From the NCBI GenBank assembly GCA_041060555.1, contig JBEUDS010000025.1: a DNA stretch of 50,752 nucleotides, one strand, 5' to 3'. The number at the start of each line of letters is the position of its first letter. The first letter of the stretch is position 1. Positions 16,556 to 25,952 of this stretch are shown here, piece by piece. The notes beneath the pieces were generated by a model. That model saw nothing but the letters and a program-made list of their open reading frames with translations, was not told the DNA's origin and ran no database searches. Made by a program: the position numbers and the translations under genes. Origin of the DNA: CAUJIW01 sp963205175. Its GTDB lineage: Bacteria > Pseudomonadota > Alphaproteobacteria > Sphingomonadales > Sphingomonadaceae.

Positions 16556-17503
16556 ATGGCGGGTCACGACAAGGAAACCGACCATCTCACCGGCACGGAA
16601 ACCACCGGCCACGAATGGGACGGCATCAAGGAACTGAACACGCCGTTGCCGCGCTGGTGGCTGTATGTGTTCTATGCCTGCATCGTCTGGGGTGTCATCT
16701 ACACGGTGGTGATGCCGGCCTGGCCCTACATCGGCCCGTCGGGCTGGGCGGCCACCAAGGGCACTCTGTCCTACACCCAGCGGGGGAGCGTCGTTGACGA
16801 TCTCAAGGCGCAGGACGCTTCGCGTGCGGACCTGTTCAAGCAGATCGAGTCGACCGAGCTCAACGCGATCATCGCCCAGCCGGCGCTGCTGGAGGCCTCG
16901 ATCGCGGGCGGCCGCATCGCCTTCCTGGAAAACTGCGCGCCATGCCACGGCACCGGCGCCCAGGGCGGCAAGGGCTTCCCCAACCTCCAGGACGATGACT
17001 GGCTGTGGGGCGGCACGGTGGATGCCATTCACCAGACCATCGCCCACGGGGTGCGCTGGGATAACGATGCCGACACCCGCATGAGCCAAATGCCCGCCTA
17101 CGGCCGTGACGGTCTGCTGGAACCCCGGCAGATCAACGCGGTGGTCGAGCATGTCCTCAAGCTGTCGGGGCAGCAGCACAACGCCCGCCTGTCGGCGACC
17201 GGCGCCACCATCTTCGGCGAGCAGTGCGCTGCCTGCCACGGTGCCGACGGCACCGGCGACAAGGCCCAGGGCGCGCCCAACCTTACCGACAAGGTGTGGT
17301 TGTTCGGCGGCGACCGCGCCAGCATCACCGAGACTGTCACCAACGCCCGTTACGGCGTGATGCCCGCCTGGCAGGAGCGCCTGCAGCCGGCGGTGATCAA
17401 GCAGCTCGCGCTGTATGTCTACTCGCTGGGCGGCGGTGTCCGCGAGGAACAGACCGCCATGGCGGCGCCGGCGGCAGCCGACGCGGCAGTCGCGGCCCAG
17501 TAA
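16556..17503 (+). CDS. ccoP: CcoP, di-heme cytochrome c subunit III of cbb3 oxidase
   Basis: The product has 315 residues. An N-terminal cytoplasmic and membrane segment (DGIKELNTPLPRWWLYVFYA, then CIVWGVIYTVVMPAWPY) precedes two cytochrome c domains with heme motifs CAPCH (residues 127-131) and CAACH (224-228). CcoP takes electrons from soluble or membrane cytochrome c and passes them to CcoO. ATG 16556 has AAGGAG eight bases upstream; a GTG two codons earlier (16550) overlaps the ccoQ stop. A perfect 12-bp hairpin follows the stop. Confidence 0.97.
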   Translation: MAGHDKETDHLTGTETTGHEWDGIKELNTPLPRWWLYVFYACIVWGVIYTVVMPAWPYIGPSGWAATKGTLSYTQRGSVVDDLKAQDASRADLFKQIESTELNAIIAQPALLEASIAGGRIAFLENCAPCHGTGAQGGKGFPNLQDDDWLWGGTVDAIHQTIAHGVRWDNDADTRMSQMPAYGRDGLLEPRQINAVVEHVLKLSGQQHNARLSATGATIFGEQCAACHGADGTGDKAQGAPNLTDKVWLFGGDRASITETVTNARYGVMPAWQERLQPAVIKQLALYVYSLGGGVREEQTAMAAPAAADAAVAAQ

Positions 17504-17513
17504 GACCAAGGTC

Positions 17514-17543
17514 GGGTGCGTCGCGTCGCCGCGCGACGCACCC
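17514..17543 (+). terminator. Perfect 12-bp hairpin between ccoP and ccoG
   Basis: GGGTGCGTCGCG (17514-17525) pairs exactly with CGCGACGCACCC (17532-17543) across a 6-base loop. It starts 10 bases after the ccoP stop. There is no T tract, so it may be a 3'-end stabiliser or partial terminator that separates the abundant ccoNOQP message from the assembly genes, rather than a full stop. Confidence 0.6.
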
Positions 17544-17673
17544 GCGCAGGGTAATTCCGGCCGGCCGGATTATATGAGCGATAGCTGATATTCGAGTACG
17601 GTCCTGGTGTGAGGACCAGAGTCAAGCGCTCGGGAACGTGTCCGCGCGTTCCCGCCGTCGGAGCCCACAAGTC

Positions 17674-19176
17674 ATGAACGCAACTGCCACCGCCCGCCTG
17701 AAAACCCCGGAAGCGGCACCGCCGCCACCCCCGGCGCCGCCGGGTGGACCGAAGCCACCGGGCAAGGCCTCGCTCTATGCGGCGCGCACCAAGCCCTACC
17801 CCAAGGCGGTTGACGGTCGTTTCCGCCGGCTGAAGTGGGCAGCGCTGTGGGTGCTGCTGGGCATCTATTATCTGACGCCGTTCCTGCGCTGGGACCGCGG
17901 TCCCGGTGCCCCGGACCAGGCCATCCTGATCGATCTGCCGGCGCGGCGCGGCTACTTTTTCATGATCGAGATCTGGCCACAGGAGGTCTATTACATCACC
18001 GGCATCCTCGCGATGGCGGCGATTGGCCTCTTTCTTGTCACGGCGCTGATGGGCCGCGCGTGGTGCGGCTATGCCTGCCCGCAGACGGTGTGGACCGACC
18101 TCTACCGCTGGGTCGAGCACAAGCTGGAGGGCGACCGCAATGCCCGCATCAAGCTCGACAAGGGGCCACTGACCTTCAACAAGATCTGGCGCAAGACCGC
18201 CAAGCACATCGTCTGGGTGATCATCGGCGCGCTGACCGGGGGCGCCTGGATTCTCTATTTCAACGACGCGCCGACAATCCTGCCCCAGCTGTTCACCGGC
18301 GAGGCGGGCGAGGGTGTCTATCTGTTCGTCGGCCTGCTGACCTTCACCACCTATACGCTGGGCGGCATCGCCCAGGAACAGGTATGCACCTACATGTGCC
18401 CGTGGCCGCGCATCCAGGCGGCGATGCTCGACCGCGAGTCGCTGTGGGTCACCTACCGCGAAGACCGGGGCGAGCCGCGCGGCAACCCGAAGAAGGCACA
18501 GGCCGAGGGCGCGCCGGCGCTGGGCGACTGCATCGACTGCACGCTGTGCGTCCAGGTCTGCCCGCAGGGCATCGACATCCGCAACGGGCCGCAGCTGGAG
18601 TGCATCCAGTGCGCTTTGTGCGTCGATGCCTGTGATTCGGTGATGGACAAGATCGGCAAGCCGCGCGGCCTGATCGCCTACGCGACGGAGGCCAATGCCG
18701 AGCGCCGGGCCGCCGGTCAGAAGGAGCGCCTGAAGCTGGTGCGGCCGCGCACGGTCATCTACTCGGTGGTGCTGGCGGCCATCGGCGCCGTGATGTTCAG
18801 CGTGCTGCTGCATCGCGGTGATCTGGAACTGAACCTGATCGCCGACCGCAACCCGTTGTATATCACGCTGGCCGATGGCAGCATCCGCAACGGTTATACG
18901 CTGAAGATTCTCAACAAGTCCGGCCAGCCCCGGTCTTTCGAGGTCACGGCGACCGGCCTTGACGGGGTACAGGTGCAGTTGGGCATCGACGCCGCCGGCA
19001 ATGTCGTCAACGCCCGGGCCGACTCGGTGAAGGCCGAGCGGGTGTTCCTGGTGCTGCCGGCGGATCAGCTGGGCAAGGTTGCCGACGGCGAGGTGCCGGT
19101 GACCCTGCACGTGAAGGACAAGGCGACCGGCCAGGTGGCGGAGGCCGATACCAGCTTCCGGGGGCCGAAGTCGTGA
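17674..19176 (+). CDS. ccoG: CcoG/FixG, polyferredoxin-type cbb3 oxidase assembly protein
   Basis: The product has 500 residues. A Pro-rich cytoplasmic N-terminus precedes membrane helices with WCGYACPQTVWTDL and CTYMCPWPRIQAAM. Two [4Fe-4S] ferredoxin motifs follow (CIDCTLCVQVCP and CIQCALCVDACD), and the C-terminus holds an immunoglobulin-like periplasmic domain. CcoG is reported to act as a Cu(II) reductase that supplies Cu(I) for the oxidase CuB site, together with the CcoI ATPase. ATG 17674 is selected because the upstream in-frame sequence (to 17638) has no family resemblance. The stop overlaps ccoH by four bases. Confidence 0.95.
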   Translation: MNATATARLKTPEAAPPPPPAPPGGPKPPGKASLYAARTKPYPKAVDGRFRRLKWAALWVLLGIYYLTPFLRWDRGPGAPDQAILIDLPARRGYFFMIEIWPQEVYYITGILAMAAIGLFLVTALMGRAWCGYACPQTVWTDLYRWVEHKLEGDRNARIKLDKGPLTFNKIWRKTAKHIVWVIIGALTGGAWILYFNDAPTILPQLFTGEAGEGVYLFVGLLTFTTYTLGGIAQEQVCTYMCPWPRIQAAMLDRESLWVTYREDRGEPRGNPKKAQAEGAPALGDCIDCTLCVQVCPQGIDIRNGPQLECIQCALCVDACDSVMDKIGKPRGLIAYATEANAERRAAGQKERLKLVRPRTVIYSVVLAAIGAVMFSVLLHRGDLELNLIADRNPLYITLADGSIRNGYTLKILNKSGQPRSFEVTATGLDGVQVQLGIDAAGNVVNARADSVKAERVFLVLPADQLGKVADGEVPVTLHVKDKATGQVAEADTSFRGPKS

Positions 19177-19679
19177 GCGCGATGATGGAGCAAGGGGAGA
19201 TGACGGTGACGGGCAAGCGGCTGACGGGTCGGCATGTGTTCATCGGCGTGGCAACGTTTTTCGCGCTGGTGACATTGGTCAACGTCGTGATGATCAGCTT
19301 CGCCGTCGGCACCTTCGACGGGCTCCAGACCGACAATGCCTACAACGAGGGGCGCTCCTTCAACCAGACCATCGCGGCGGCGCGCGCCCGCGCCGGGCTT
19401 GGCTGGCAGGACAGCCTGATGCTGGAGCCGGGCCGGGTGACCCTGGCCCTGGCCGACCGGGACGGCCAGCCGGTGTCGGGCCTGGTATTGTCCGGCCAGC
19501 TGCGCGGTCTCACTCACGCCGACGCCGATCAGGCGCTGGCGTTCCGGGAGACGACGACCGGTCGCTACGAGGCGGTGCTGGCCCGCCCGGTCACCGGTCG
19601 CTGGGAGGTGCGGGTGTCCACCCGCGCTCCCGATGGCACGCCGGTCGATTTCCGTCAGCAGGCACGGGTCGGCGGCTGA
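19173..19679 (+). CDS. ccoH: CcoH/FixH, cbb3 oxidase assembly protein
   Basis: The product has 168 residues. A membrane anchor (VFIGVATFFALVTLVNVVMI) is followed by the family sequence VGTFDGLQTDNAYNEGRSFN and a periplasmic beta-rich domain ending FRQQARVGG. FixH-type proteins help assemble the cbb3 complex, probably by stabilising CcoN and the copper-delivery step. The start is GTG 19173, overlapping the ccoG stop as GTGA; an internal ATG at about 19200 is an alternative. Confidence 0.92.
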   Translation: MSAMMEQGEMTVTGKRLTGRHVFIGVATFFALVTLVNVVMISFAVGTFDGLQTDNAYNEGRSFNQTIAAARARAGLGWQDSLMLEPGRVTLALADRDGQPVSGLVLSGQLRGLTHADADQALAFRETTTGRYEAVLARPVTGRWEVRVSTRAPDGTPVDFRQQARVGG

Positions 19680-19732
19680 ACCGGCCGGTGGCGGCCCGAC
19701 AGGAAGCGGACAAGACGGCGGGGAACGGGAAC

Positions 19733-21865
19733 ATGGCGTCGACGCGATCGCTGGAACTGGTGGTGCCGGGCATGCATTGCGCCGGCTGCATCGGCAAGGT
19801 CGAGCGCGGCCTCAAGGCGCTGCCCGGCGTCACCACCGCGCGTGCCAATCTCTCCACCAAGCGTGTCACCGTCGCCTGGGACGGTGACGGGCTGGACCAG
19901 GGACGCGTCGTCGATGCCGTGCGCCAGCTCGGCTTCGAGGCCACCCCCTTTCAGGCCGGCGCCGCGCGCGAGCGTCAGCGCGAGGAGCTGCGGGAACTGG
20001 TGCGGGCGCTGGCGGTCGCCGCCTTTGCCTCGATGAACATCATGCTGCTGGCGGTGGCGGTGTGGGCGGGGCTCGCCGAGGACATGGATGTCGCGACCCG
20101 CACCATGTTCTACTGGATTCAGGCGATCATCGCCATTCCCACCGTCGCCTATTCCGGCCGGCCCTTCTATCGCTCGGCGCTGCGGGCGTTGCGGGCGAAA
20201 AGCCTCAACATGGACGTACCGATCTCGCTGGCGGTGATCCTGACGCCGCTGGTCAGCGTCATGGAGGTGATCCGCGAGGAGGAGCACGCCTATTTCGATG
20301 GCGCGGTGATGCTGCTGTTCTTCCTGCTGATTGGCCGGGTGCTGGAGCGGGTGGTGCGCACCGAGGCCTGGGGCGCGGCGGAGAACCTGCTGTCGCTGCA
20401 GGCGACCGAGGCGCAGCTGATGGAGGCCGACGGCCGGGTGCGCAGCGTTCCGGCCGCGGAACTGGCCGCCGGCATGACCGTGCTGGTGGCGGCGGGCGCC
20501 CGCGTGCCGGCCGACGGCACCGTGGCCGAGGGCAGCTCCGACATCGATCTGTCGCTGGTGACCGGCGAGAGCGTGCCGGAGACAGCGGGTGTCGGCACCC
20601 ATGTCTATGCCGGGACACTCAACCTCACCGGGCCTCTCACCGTCACCGTGACGGCGCGGCCGGAGGACAGCCTGCTGGCTGACCTGATCCGGCTGATGGA
20701 GGCCGCCGAGCAGAACCGTTCGCGCTACGTCCAGGTCGCCGACCGGCTGTCGCGCATCTACGCGCCGGCGGTGCATATTCTGGCCGCCGTGACCTTCACG
20801 GGCTGGCTGCTGCTGGGGCAAGGCTGGCACGACGCGCTGATGGCGGCGGTGGCGGTGCTGATCATCACCTGTCCGTGCGCGCTGGGGCTCGCCATGCCTG
20901 TCGTGCAGGTGACAGCGATTGGCCGGCTGCTGAAAATGGGCATTGTCGTCAAGGCGGCGGACGCGCTGGAACGCCTGTCGAGCGTCGACACGCTGGTGTT
21001 CGACAAGACCGGCACGCTCACTGTCGGTCAGCCGGCACTCGCCAATCGCGCCGACATTCCCGACGCCCAGCTGGCGCTGGCGGCGGCGCTGGCGCGGGCC
21101 AGCCGCCACCCGCTGTCGCGGGCGGTGGTGGTGGCGGCCGCCAGCCTGCCGCTGCCGGCGGCGCTGGCCGATGTGCGCGAACAGCCCGGCTTCGGCCTGG
21201 AGGGGCAGCTTGACGGCCAGACGGTGCGGCTGGGCTCGGCGGACTGGACCGGCGCACCCGACACGCCGGTGGACGGGCCGCATCTGTGGTTGCGGCTGGG
21301 TGACGCCGCGCCGCTGCTGTTTACCTTCCACGACCGGTTGCGGGAGGATGCCCGCGAGGTGTTCGCCCGCCTGAAGGCTTCGGGGCGCGAGGTCATACTG
21401 CTGTCGGGCGACCGGTCGGCGGTGGTGGCGCAGGCGGCCGCCGAACTGGGCGTCGACCGCTGGCTCGCCGAGGTCAAGCCGGCCGACAAGGCCGGTGTCA
21501 TTGCCCGGCTGTCGGCCGAGGGCCATCGCGTGCTGATGGTCGGCGATGGCCTCAACGACGCGCCGGCGCTCAAGGCGGCGCAAGGCTCCATGTCGCCGGC
21601 CAGTGCCGCCGACATCGCCCAGCGTGCCGCCGACGTGGTGTTCCAGGGTGCGAAGCTGCGGCCGGTCGAGGTCACCCTGTCCATGGCACGCGCGGCGCAC
21701 CGGCGGGCGATCGAGAATTTCGGGCTGGCGATCGGCTATAATGTCATCGCGGTGCCGCTGGCGATGCTGGGCCACGTGACGCCGCTGATCGCCGCCATCG
21801 CCATGTCGTCGTCGTCGATCATTGTCGTCATCAACGCGCTGGGTCTGAAATGGAGGCGCCTGTGA
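19733..21865 (+). CDS. ccoI: CcoI/FixI, P1B-type copper-transporting ATPase
   Basis: The product has 710 residues. A heavy-metal-associated domain begins with GMHCAGCIG (Cys16 and Cys19). Membrane helices follow, with the transport motif ITCPCALGLAMP, the phosphorylation motif DKTGTLTVG, and GDGLNDAPALK in the hinge. The FixI/CcoI subgroup exports Cu(I) for the cbb3 oxidase CuB centre rather than for detoxification, and the setting between ccoH and ccoS supports that. ATG 19733 is chosen; an upstream in-frame GTG at 19688 would add 15 residues without family sequence. Confidence 0.95.
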   Translation: MASTRSLELVVPGMHCAGCIGKVERGLKALPGVTTARANLSTKRVTVAWDGDGLDQGRVVDAVRQLGFEATPFQAGAARERQREELRELVRALAVAAFASMNIMLLAVAVWAGLAEDMDVATRTMFYWIQAIIAIPTVAYSGRPFYRSALRALRAKSLNMDVPISLAVILTPLVSVMEVIREEEHAYFDGAVMLLFFLLIGRVLERVVRTEAWGAAENLLSLQATEAQLMEADGRVRSVPAAELAAGMTVLVAAGARVPADGTVAEGSSDIDLSLVTGESVPETAGVGTHVYAGTLNLTGPLTVTVTARPEDSLLADLIRLMEAAEQNRSRYVQVADRLSRIYAPAVHILAAVTFTGWLLLGQGWHDALMAAVAVLIITCPCALGLAMPVVQVTAIGRLLKMGIVVKAADALERLSSVDTLVFDKTGTLTVGQPALANRADIPDAQLALAAALARASRHPLSRAVVVAAASLPLPAALADVREQPGFGLEGQLDGQTVRLGSADWTGAPDTPVDGPHLWLRLGDAAPLLFTFHDRLREDAREVFARLKASGREVILLSGDRSAVVAQAAAELGVDRWLAEVKPADKAGVIARLSAEGHRVLMVGDGLNDAPALKAAQGSMSPASAADIAQRAADVVFQGAKLRPVEVTLSMARAAHRRAIENFGLAIGYNVIAVPLAMLGHVTPLIAAIAMSSSSIIVVINALGLKWRRL

Positions 21866-22086
21866 CTGTGCTGCTCTACCTCATCCCCGCCATGCTGGCG
21901 ATGGGCGCGCTGGCGCTGGTGGCGTTCATGTGGGCGTTGAAATCCGGTCAGTTCGACGATCTCGACGGTGCCGCCGAGCGCATCCTGATGGACGACGACG
22001 ACCGGCCGGCCCAGCCGGTCGCGTATCCGTCGCCTGTCGCGCCGCCCGCCGCCGCTGCCTCGCCCCCGGCGTCCACATCGGGCTGA
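21850..22086 (+). CDS. ccoS: CcoS, small cbb3 oxidase maturation protein
   Basis: A 78-residue membrane protein with one helix (VLLYLIPAMLAMGALALVAFMWALKSG) followed by the CcoS hallmark GQFDDLDGAAERILMDDD. The Pro/Ala-rich tail (PVAYPSPVAPPAAAASPP) is longer than in many CcoS proteins. CcoS is needed for insertion of heme and copper cofactors into CcoN. The start (ATG 21850) overlaps the last 16 bases of ccoI, so the two are translationally linked. Confidence 0.92.
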   Translation: MEAPVTVLLYLIPAMLAMGALALVAFMWALKSGQFDDLDGAAERILMDDDDRPAQPVAYPSPVAPPAAAASPPASTSG

Positions 22087-22101
22087 TCCCGGAATCAACA
22101 A

Positions 22102-22125
22102 GGCCGCACCCTTGCGGATGCGGCC
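22102..22125. terminator. Hairpin between convergent ccoS and the lipoprotein gene
   Basis: GGCCGCA (22102-22108) pairs with TGCGGCC (22119-22125) around a 10-base loop. It lies 15 bases after the ccoS stop and 35 bases before the stop of the convergent lipoprotein gene. No T run follows on either strand, so activity is uncertain. Confidence 0.5.
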
Positions 22126-22159
22126 CTGGTGGATCGAGTTGCCGTGACAGGGGCGGCGG

Positions 22160-22600
22160 TCAGCCGGCTTTCTGGATGGTCGCCGTGCCGGCGTCGCGGT
22201 CGCCCGGCTGGGCGGCCAGCAGGTCCTTCAGGAAGGCGCCCTTGTCGGCGACGGTGGCCTCGCCGGCGACGGTCGAGCGGATGTCCGCCGTCACGCCGGT
22301 GCTGCGGGCATCGTCGAGCAGCGCCTGCTCGCCGGGGGTCTTGGGGGCGCTGACGCCGGGGCCGAACAGCGCGTCCATCGCCTGGCCCTGGGAGTCCAGC
22401 TCCTGCGGCCGCGGCGCACCCGGCCTCGGCGGGCGCAGGTTGAAATCGGGCGGCACCGCCAGCGGCGCCTGCTTGGTGACGGCGAACTCGTCCGGCGCGT
22501 CCTTGGCCATGCCGAAGGTCTTCTTCATGCCGCCGCAACCGGGCAGGGCCAGCAGGGCCAGGGCGCCGGCGCCCAGCAGAAGCACTCGTGATGCCGTCAT
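22160..22600 (-). CDS. DUF3035-type outer-membrane lipoprotein
   Basis: The product has 146 residues. A lipoprotein signal peptide (MTASRVLLLGAGALALLALPGC, lipobox LPGC) is followed by the conserved alphaproteobacterial sequence DAPDEFAVTKQAPLAVPPDF and NLRPPRPG. That N-terminal motif is the hallmark of the DUF3035 family, which I recall as including BamF-type subunits of the outer-membrane beta-barrel assembly complex; the functional label is less certain than the family. The start at 22600 overlaps the lspA stop by four bases (ATGA). This links synthesis of a lipoprotein with the signal peptidase that processes lipoproteins. Confidence 0.85.
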   Translation of the reverse strand: MTASRVLLLGAGALALLALPGCGGMKKTFGMAKDAPDEFAVTKQAPLAVPPDFNLRPPRPGAPRPQELDSQGQAMDALFGPGVSAPKTPGEQALLDDARSTGVTADIRSTVAGEATVADKGAFLKDLLAAQPGDRDAGTATIQKAG

Positions 22601-23106
22601 TCGTTCGTCTCCGCCTTCTGGTCGTGCCGGGGCCTGGCGAGGCCGATGAACAGCAGCGCCGCCACCCCGAGCGTGATGGCCGCGTCGGCCACGTTGAACA
22701 CGTAGAATGAGTAGCCCATCAAATGGAAGTGCAAAAAGTCGGCAACCGCGCCGAAGCGCACCCGATCCGCGATATTCCCGATGGCGCCGCCGAGAATACC
22801 GCCCAGCGCCAGCGCCTGCGCGCGGCTCTGTTCCTTCAGCAGCCAGTAGGCGACCAGCGCCGCGATGGCGCCGGTCAGCCCGGTGAGCAGCCAGCGGCCG
22901 GCATCGCTGTCGGCCCTGAACAGGCCCATGGAGACGCCGCGGTTCCACACCATGGTCAGGTTGAAGAAGCCGTCGATCACCGGCACCGTCACCTTGGCCG
23001 GCAGCGCGAACGGCCCGAGAATCCACCACTTGCTGAGCTGGTCGAGGATCAGCACGACAAGCGCGAAACGCAGGCCGAGGCGCGCGGGCGTCATCACCCG
23101 GCTCAC
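22597..23106 (-). CDS. lspA: LspA, lipoprotein signal peptidase (signal peptidase II)
   Basis: The product has 169 residues and four membrane helices. The aspartyl protease signatures are visible: DQLSKWWI near the N-terminus, NRGVSMGL, GAIGNIADRVRFGAVADFL with the first catalytic Asp, and FNVADAAI with the second. It cleaves lipoprotein signal peptides in the inner membrane. The start used is GTG 23106, overlapping the ileS stop (GTGA); ATG 23094 is an alternative. ileS-lspA is a widely conserved pair. Confidence 0.95.
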   Translation of the reverse strand: MSRVMTPARLGLRFALVVLILDQLSKWWILGPFALPAKVTVPVIDGFFNLTMVWNRGVSMGLFRADSDAGRWLLTGLTGAIAALVAYWLLKEQSRAQALALGGILGGAIGNIADRVRFGAVADFLHFHLMGYSFYVFNVADAAITLGVAALLFIGLARPRHDQKAETNE

Positions 23107-25952
23107 GCGGCGCCACCCCCGGTCACGGCATCATGGCAGCGGCCGCACAGGGCCGGATGGTCGGCGTGGGCGCCGACGTCCGGCAGCACCTGCCAGCAGC
23201 GGCCGCACTTGGCGCCGTCGGCGGCACCGGTGACGACACCGATGCCCGGCGCGTCGTCGAGCCGGAAGGCGCCGTCCGGGGCGCTGCCGGTGACCAGCGT
23301 CAGGCCGGAGGTGATGCTGATCTCGGCCATGTCGAGGCCGGCCAGCAGCGCGGCGTCGGCGGCGTCACCGAGGTAGAGCGTCGGCGCCGACTCCAGGCTG
23401 GAGCCGATGCGCTTTTCCCGCCGGTCAACCTCCAGCGCGCCGGTGACGACGGCGCGGATCGCCCGCACCCGGGCCCATTTGGCGGCCAGCGCCGGGTCCA
23501 GCCACGTTGCCGGCACGTCGGGGAACAGCTCCAGATGCACCGAGCCGTCCTCGCTGGGGAAGCGGGCCTGCCAGGCCTCCTCGGCGGTGAACACCAGCAC
23601 CGGCGCCAGCCACTTCACCAGGCAGTGGAACAGCGTGTCGAGCACGGTGCGGCAGGCGCGCCGGCGCGCGCTGGTGGCGGTGTCGCAGTAGAGGCTGTCC
23701 TTGCGGACGTCGAAGTAGAAGCTCGACAGGTCGAGGTTGCAGAAGTTCGACAGCGCGGTGATGTACGGGTTGAAGTCGAAGTTGTTGGCGTGGCGGCGCA
23801 GGTCGGCGTCCATCTCGGCGACCCGGTGCAGCACCCAGCGTTCCAGCTCCGGCATCGCCTCCACCGCCACCTTCTCGGCGTCGGTGAAGCCGTCGAGCGC
23901 GCCCAGCAGGTAGCGCAGGGTGTTGCGCAGCTTGCGATAGGCGTCCACCTGGCCGGCGAGGATCTCCTTGCCGATGCGCACGTCCTCGAAATAGTCGGTC
24001 GAGACCACCCACAGCCGCAGGATATCGGCGCCGTTCTCCTTGATCACCGCCTGCGGGTCGACGGTGTTGCCCAGCGACTTCGACATCTTGCGCCCCTGGG
24101 CGTCGAGCACGAAGCCGTGGGTCATCACGCCGTCATAGGGCGCGCGTCCCCGGGTGCCGCAGCCCTCCAGCAGCGAGGACTGGAACCAGCCGCGATGCTG
24201 GTCGGAACCTTCGAGGTAGAGGTCGGCCGGCCAGGTGAGCGCCGGCCACTTGCCGCTTTCCAGCACGAAGCTGTGGGTCGAGCCGCTGTCGAACCAGACG
24301 TCGAGAATGTCGGTGACCTGCTCGTAGCGTTCGGGGTCGTAGCCGTTGCCGAGGAAGTCGCTGGCCGGGCGGGTGTACCAGGCGTCGGCGCCGTCGGCTT
24401 TCACCGCCTCGACGATGCGGGCGTTGACCGCCGCGTCCTGCAGCACCGCGCCGGTCGCCTTCTCGACGAACACGGTGATCGGCACGCCCCAGGCGCGCTG
24501 GCGCGACAGCACCCAGTCTGGCCGGCCCTCGACCATGGCGCGGATGCGGTTCTTGCCCGCCGCCGGGACGAAGCGGGTGGCCTCGATGGCCGCCAGCGCC
24601 TTGTCGCGCAGGTTCGTCTTGCTCATCGAAACGAACCACTGCGGCGTGCAGCGGTAGATCAGCTTGGCCTTGGAGCGCCACGAATGCGGGTAGCTGTGGC
24701 GCAGCTCGCCGGCCGCCAGCAGCGCGCCGCGTTCGGCCAGTGCCGCACACACCGGGCCGTCCTTGGCGTTGACCTTGTAGACGTGGTTGCCGCCGACCAC
24801 CGGCCAGTCGGCGAGATAGCTGCCGTCCGGCTGGACGACGAATTTGGGGCCGATGTCGTGGGCCTGGCAGAGGTAGAAGTCGTCCTCGCCATGGTCGGGC
24901 GCCTGGTGCACCAGGCCGGTGCCGGCCTCGGTGGTGACGAAGTCGCCGGCCAGCAGCGGCCGCGGCTCGTCGAAGAACGCCGACAGGCCCTTGAACGGAT
25001 GTTCGGCGACGGCGCCTTCGAGGTCGGTGCCCTTGAAGTGCAGCGCCGGCTGCAGGTGGACCAGGCCGGTGCGCTCCTTGAACGCGCCGATCAGGGCCTC
25101 GGCGACGACCAGCTTGTGGCCTTCGCCCTCCAGCAGCACATAGTCGATGTCGGCGCCATAGGCGAGCGCCCGGTTGACCGGGATGGTCCAGGGCGTCGTG
25201 GTCCAGATCACCGCTTTGGCACCCACCAGCTCGGGGCGCTTGGGGGCGGCGACGATCGGGAAGGCGACGTCGATGGTGGTGGACGTCACGTCCTCATATT
25301 CGACTTCCGCCTCGGCCAGCGCGGTCTTTTCGACCGGCGACCACATCACCGGCTTGGCGCCGCGATACAGGCTGTCGTCCATGGCGAACTTCAACAGCTC
25401 GCCGACGATGGTCGCCTCGGCGTCGAAAGCCATGGTGGTGTAGGGGTTGTCCCAGTCGCCGGTGACGCCCAGCCGCTTGAACTGGGCCCGCTGCACGTCC
25501 AGCCAGTGGGCGGCGTAGGCGCGGCACTCGGCACGGAAGGCGGTGGGGTCCACCTCGTCCTTGTTCTTGCCCTTCTTGCGGTACTGCTCCTCGATCTTCC
25601 ACTCGATCGGCAGGCCGTGGCAGTCCCAGCCCGGCACGTAGGGCGCGTCCTTGCCCATCATCTGCTGCGAGCGGACGATGACGTCCTTCAGCACCTTGTT
25701 CATGGCGTGGCCGATGTGGATGTCGCCGTTGGCGTAGGGCGGCCCGTCGTGGAGGATGAACTTCGGCCGGCCGGCGGCGGTGTCGCGCAGGCGCTGGTAG
25801 AGGTTGAGCCCCTCCCAGCGTTCCAGCCACTTGGGCTCCTGCTGGGCAAGCCCCGCCTTCATCGGGAAGTCGGTTTTCGGCAGGAACACGGTGGCGCGAT
25901 AGTCGGCCTTCGCGGCCTCGGGGGTTTCCGGTTTCTCGGGGGTGTCGGTCAT
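23103..25952 (-). CDS. ileS: Isoleucyl-tRNA synthetase
   Basis: The product has 949 residues, the usual size. The class I signatures are HIGH (residues 79-82, in NGDIHIGHAMNK) and KMSKS (near residue 620, in GRKMSKSLGN). The catalytic domain contains PGWDCHGLPIEWK and WGVPITVF, and the CP1 editing domain contains TTPWTIPVNRALAY. The C-terminus holds the zinc-binding CGRCW...CGRCH segment. It charges tRNA-Ile in the cytoplasm. The start is ATG 25952. It is first in the ileS-lspA-lipoprotein transcript; the roughly 220-bp gap to the MerR gene behind it must contain its promoter, but I see no clear consensus there. Confidence 0.97.
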   Translation of the reverse strand: MTDTPEKPETPEAAKADYRATVFLPKTDFPMKAGLAQQEPKWLERWEGLNLYQRLRDTAAGRPKFILHDGPPYANGDIHIGHAMNKVLKDVIVRSQQMMGKDAPYVPGWDCHGLPIEWKIEEQYRKKGKNKDEVDPTAFRAECRAYAAHWLDVQRAQFKRLGVTGDWDNPYTTMAFDAEATIVGELLKFAMDDSLYRGAKPVMWSPVEKTALAEAEVEYEDVTSTTIDVAFPIVAAPKRPELVGAKAVIWTTTPWTIPVNRALAYGADIDYVLLEGEGHKLVVAEALIGAFKERTGLVHLQPALHFKGTDLEGAVAEHPFKGLSAFFDEPRPLLAGDFVTTEAGTGLVHQAPDHGEDDFYLCQAHDIGPKFVVQPDGSYLADWPVVGGNHVYKVNAKDGPVCAALAERGALLAAGELRHSYPHSWRSKAKLIYRCTPQWFVSMSKTNLRDKALAAIEATRFVPAAGKNRIRAMVEGRPDWVLSRQRAWGVPITVFVEKATGAVLQDAAVNARIVEAVKADGADAWYTRPASDFLGNGYDPERYEQVTDILDVWFDSGSTHSFVLESGKWPALTWPADLYLEGSDQHRGWFQSSLLEGCGTRGRAPYDGVMTHGFVLDAQGRKMSKSLGNTVDPQAVIKENGADILRLWVVSTDYFEDVRIGKEILAGQVDAYRKLRNTLRYLLGALDGFTDAEKVAVEAMPELERWVLHRVAEMDADLRRHANNFDFNPYITALSNFCNLDLSSFYFDVRKDSLYCDTATSARRRACRTVLDTLFHCLVKWLAPVLVFTAEEAWQARFPSEDGSVHLELFPDVPATWLDPALAAKWARVRAIRAVVTGALEVDRREKRIGSSLESAPTLYLGDAADAALLAGLDMAEISITSGLTLVTGSAPDGAFRLDDAPGIGVVTGAADGAKCGRCWQVLPDVGAHADHPALCGRCHDAVTGGGAA

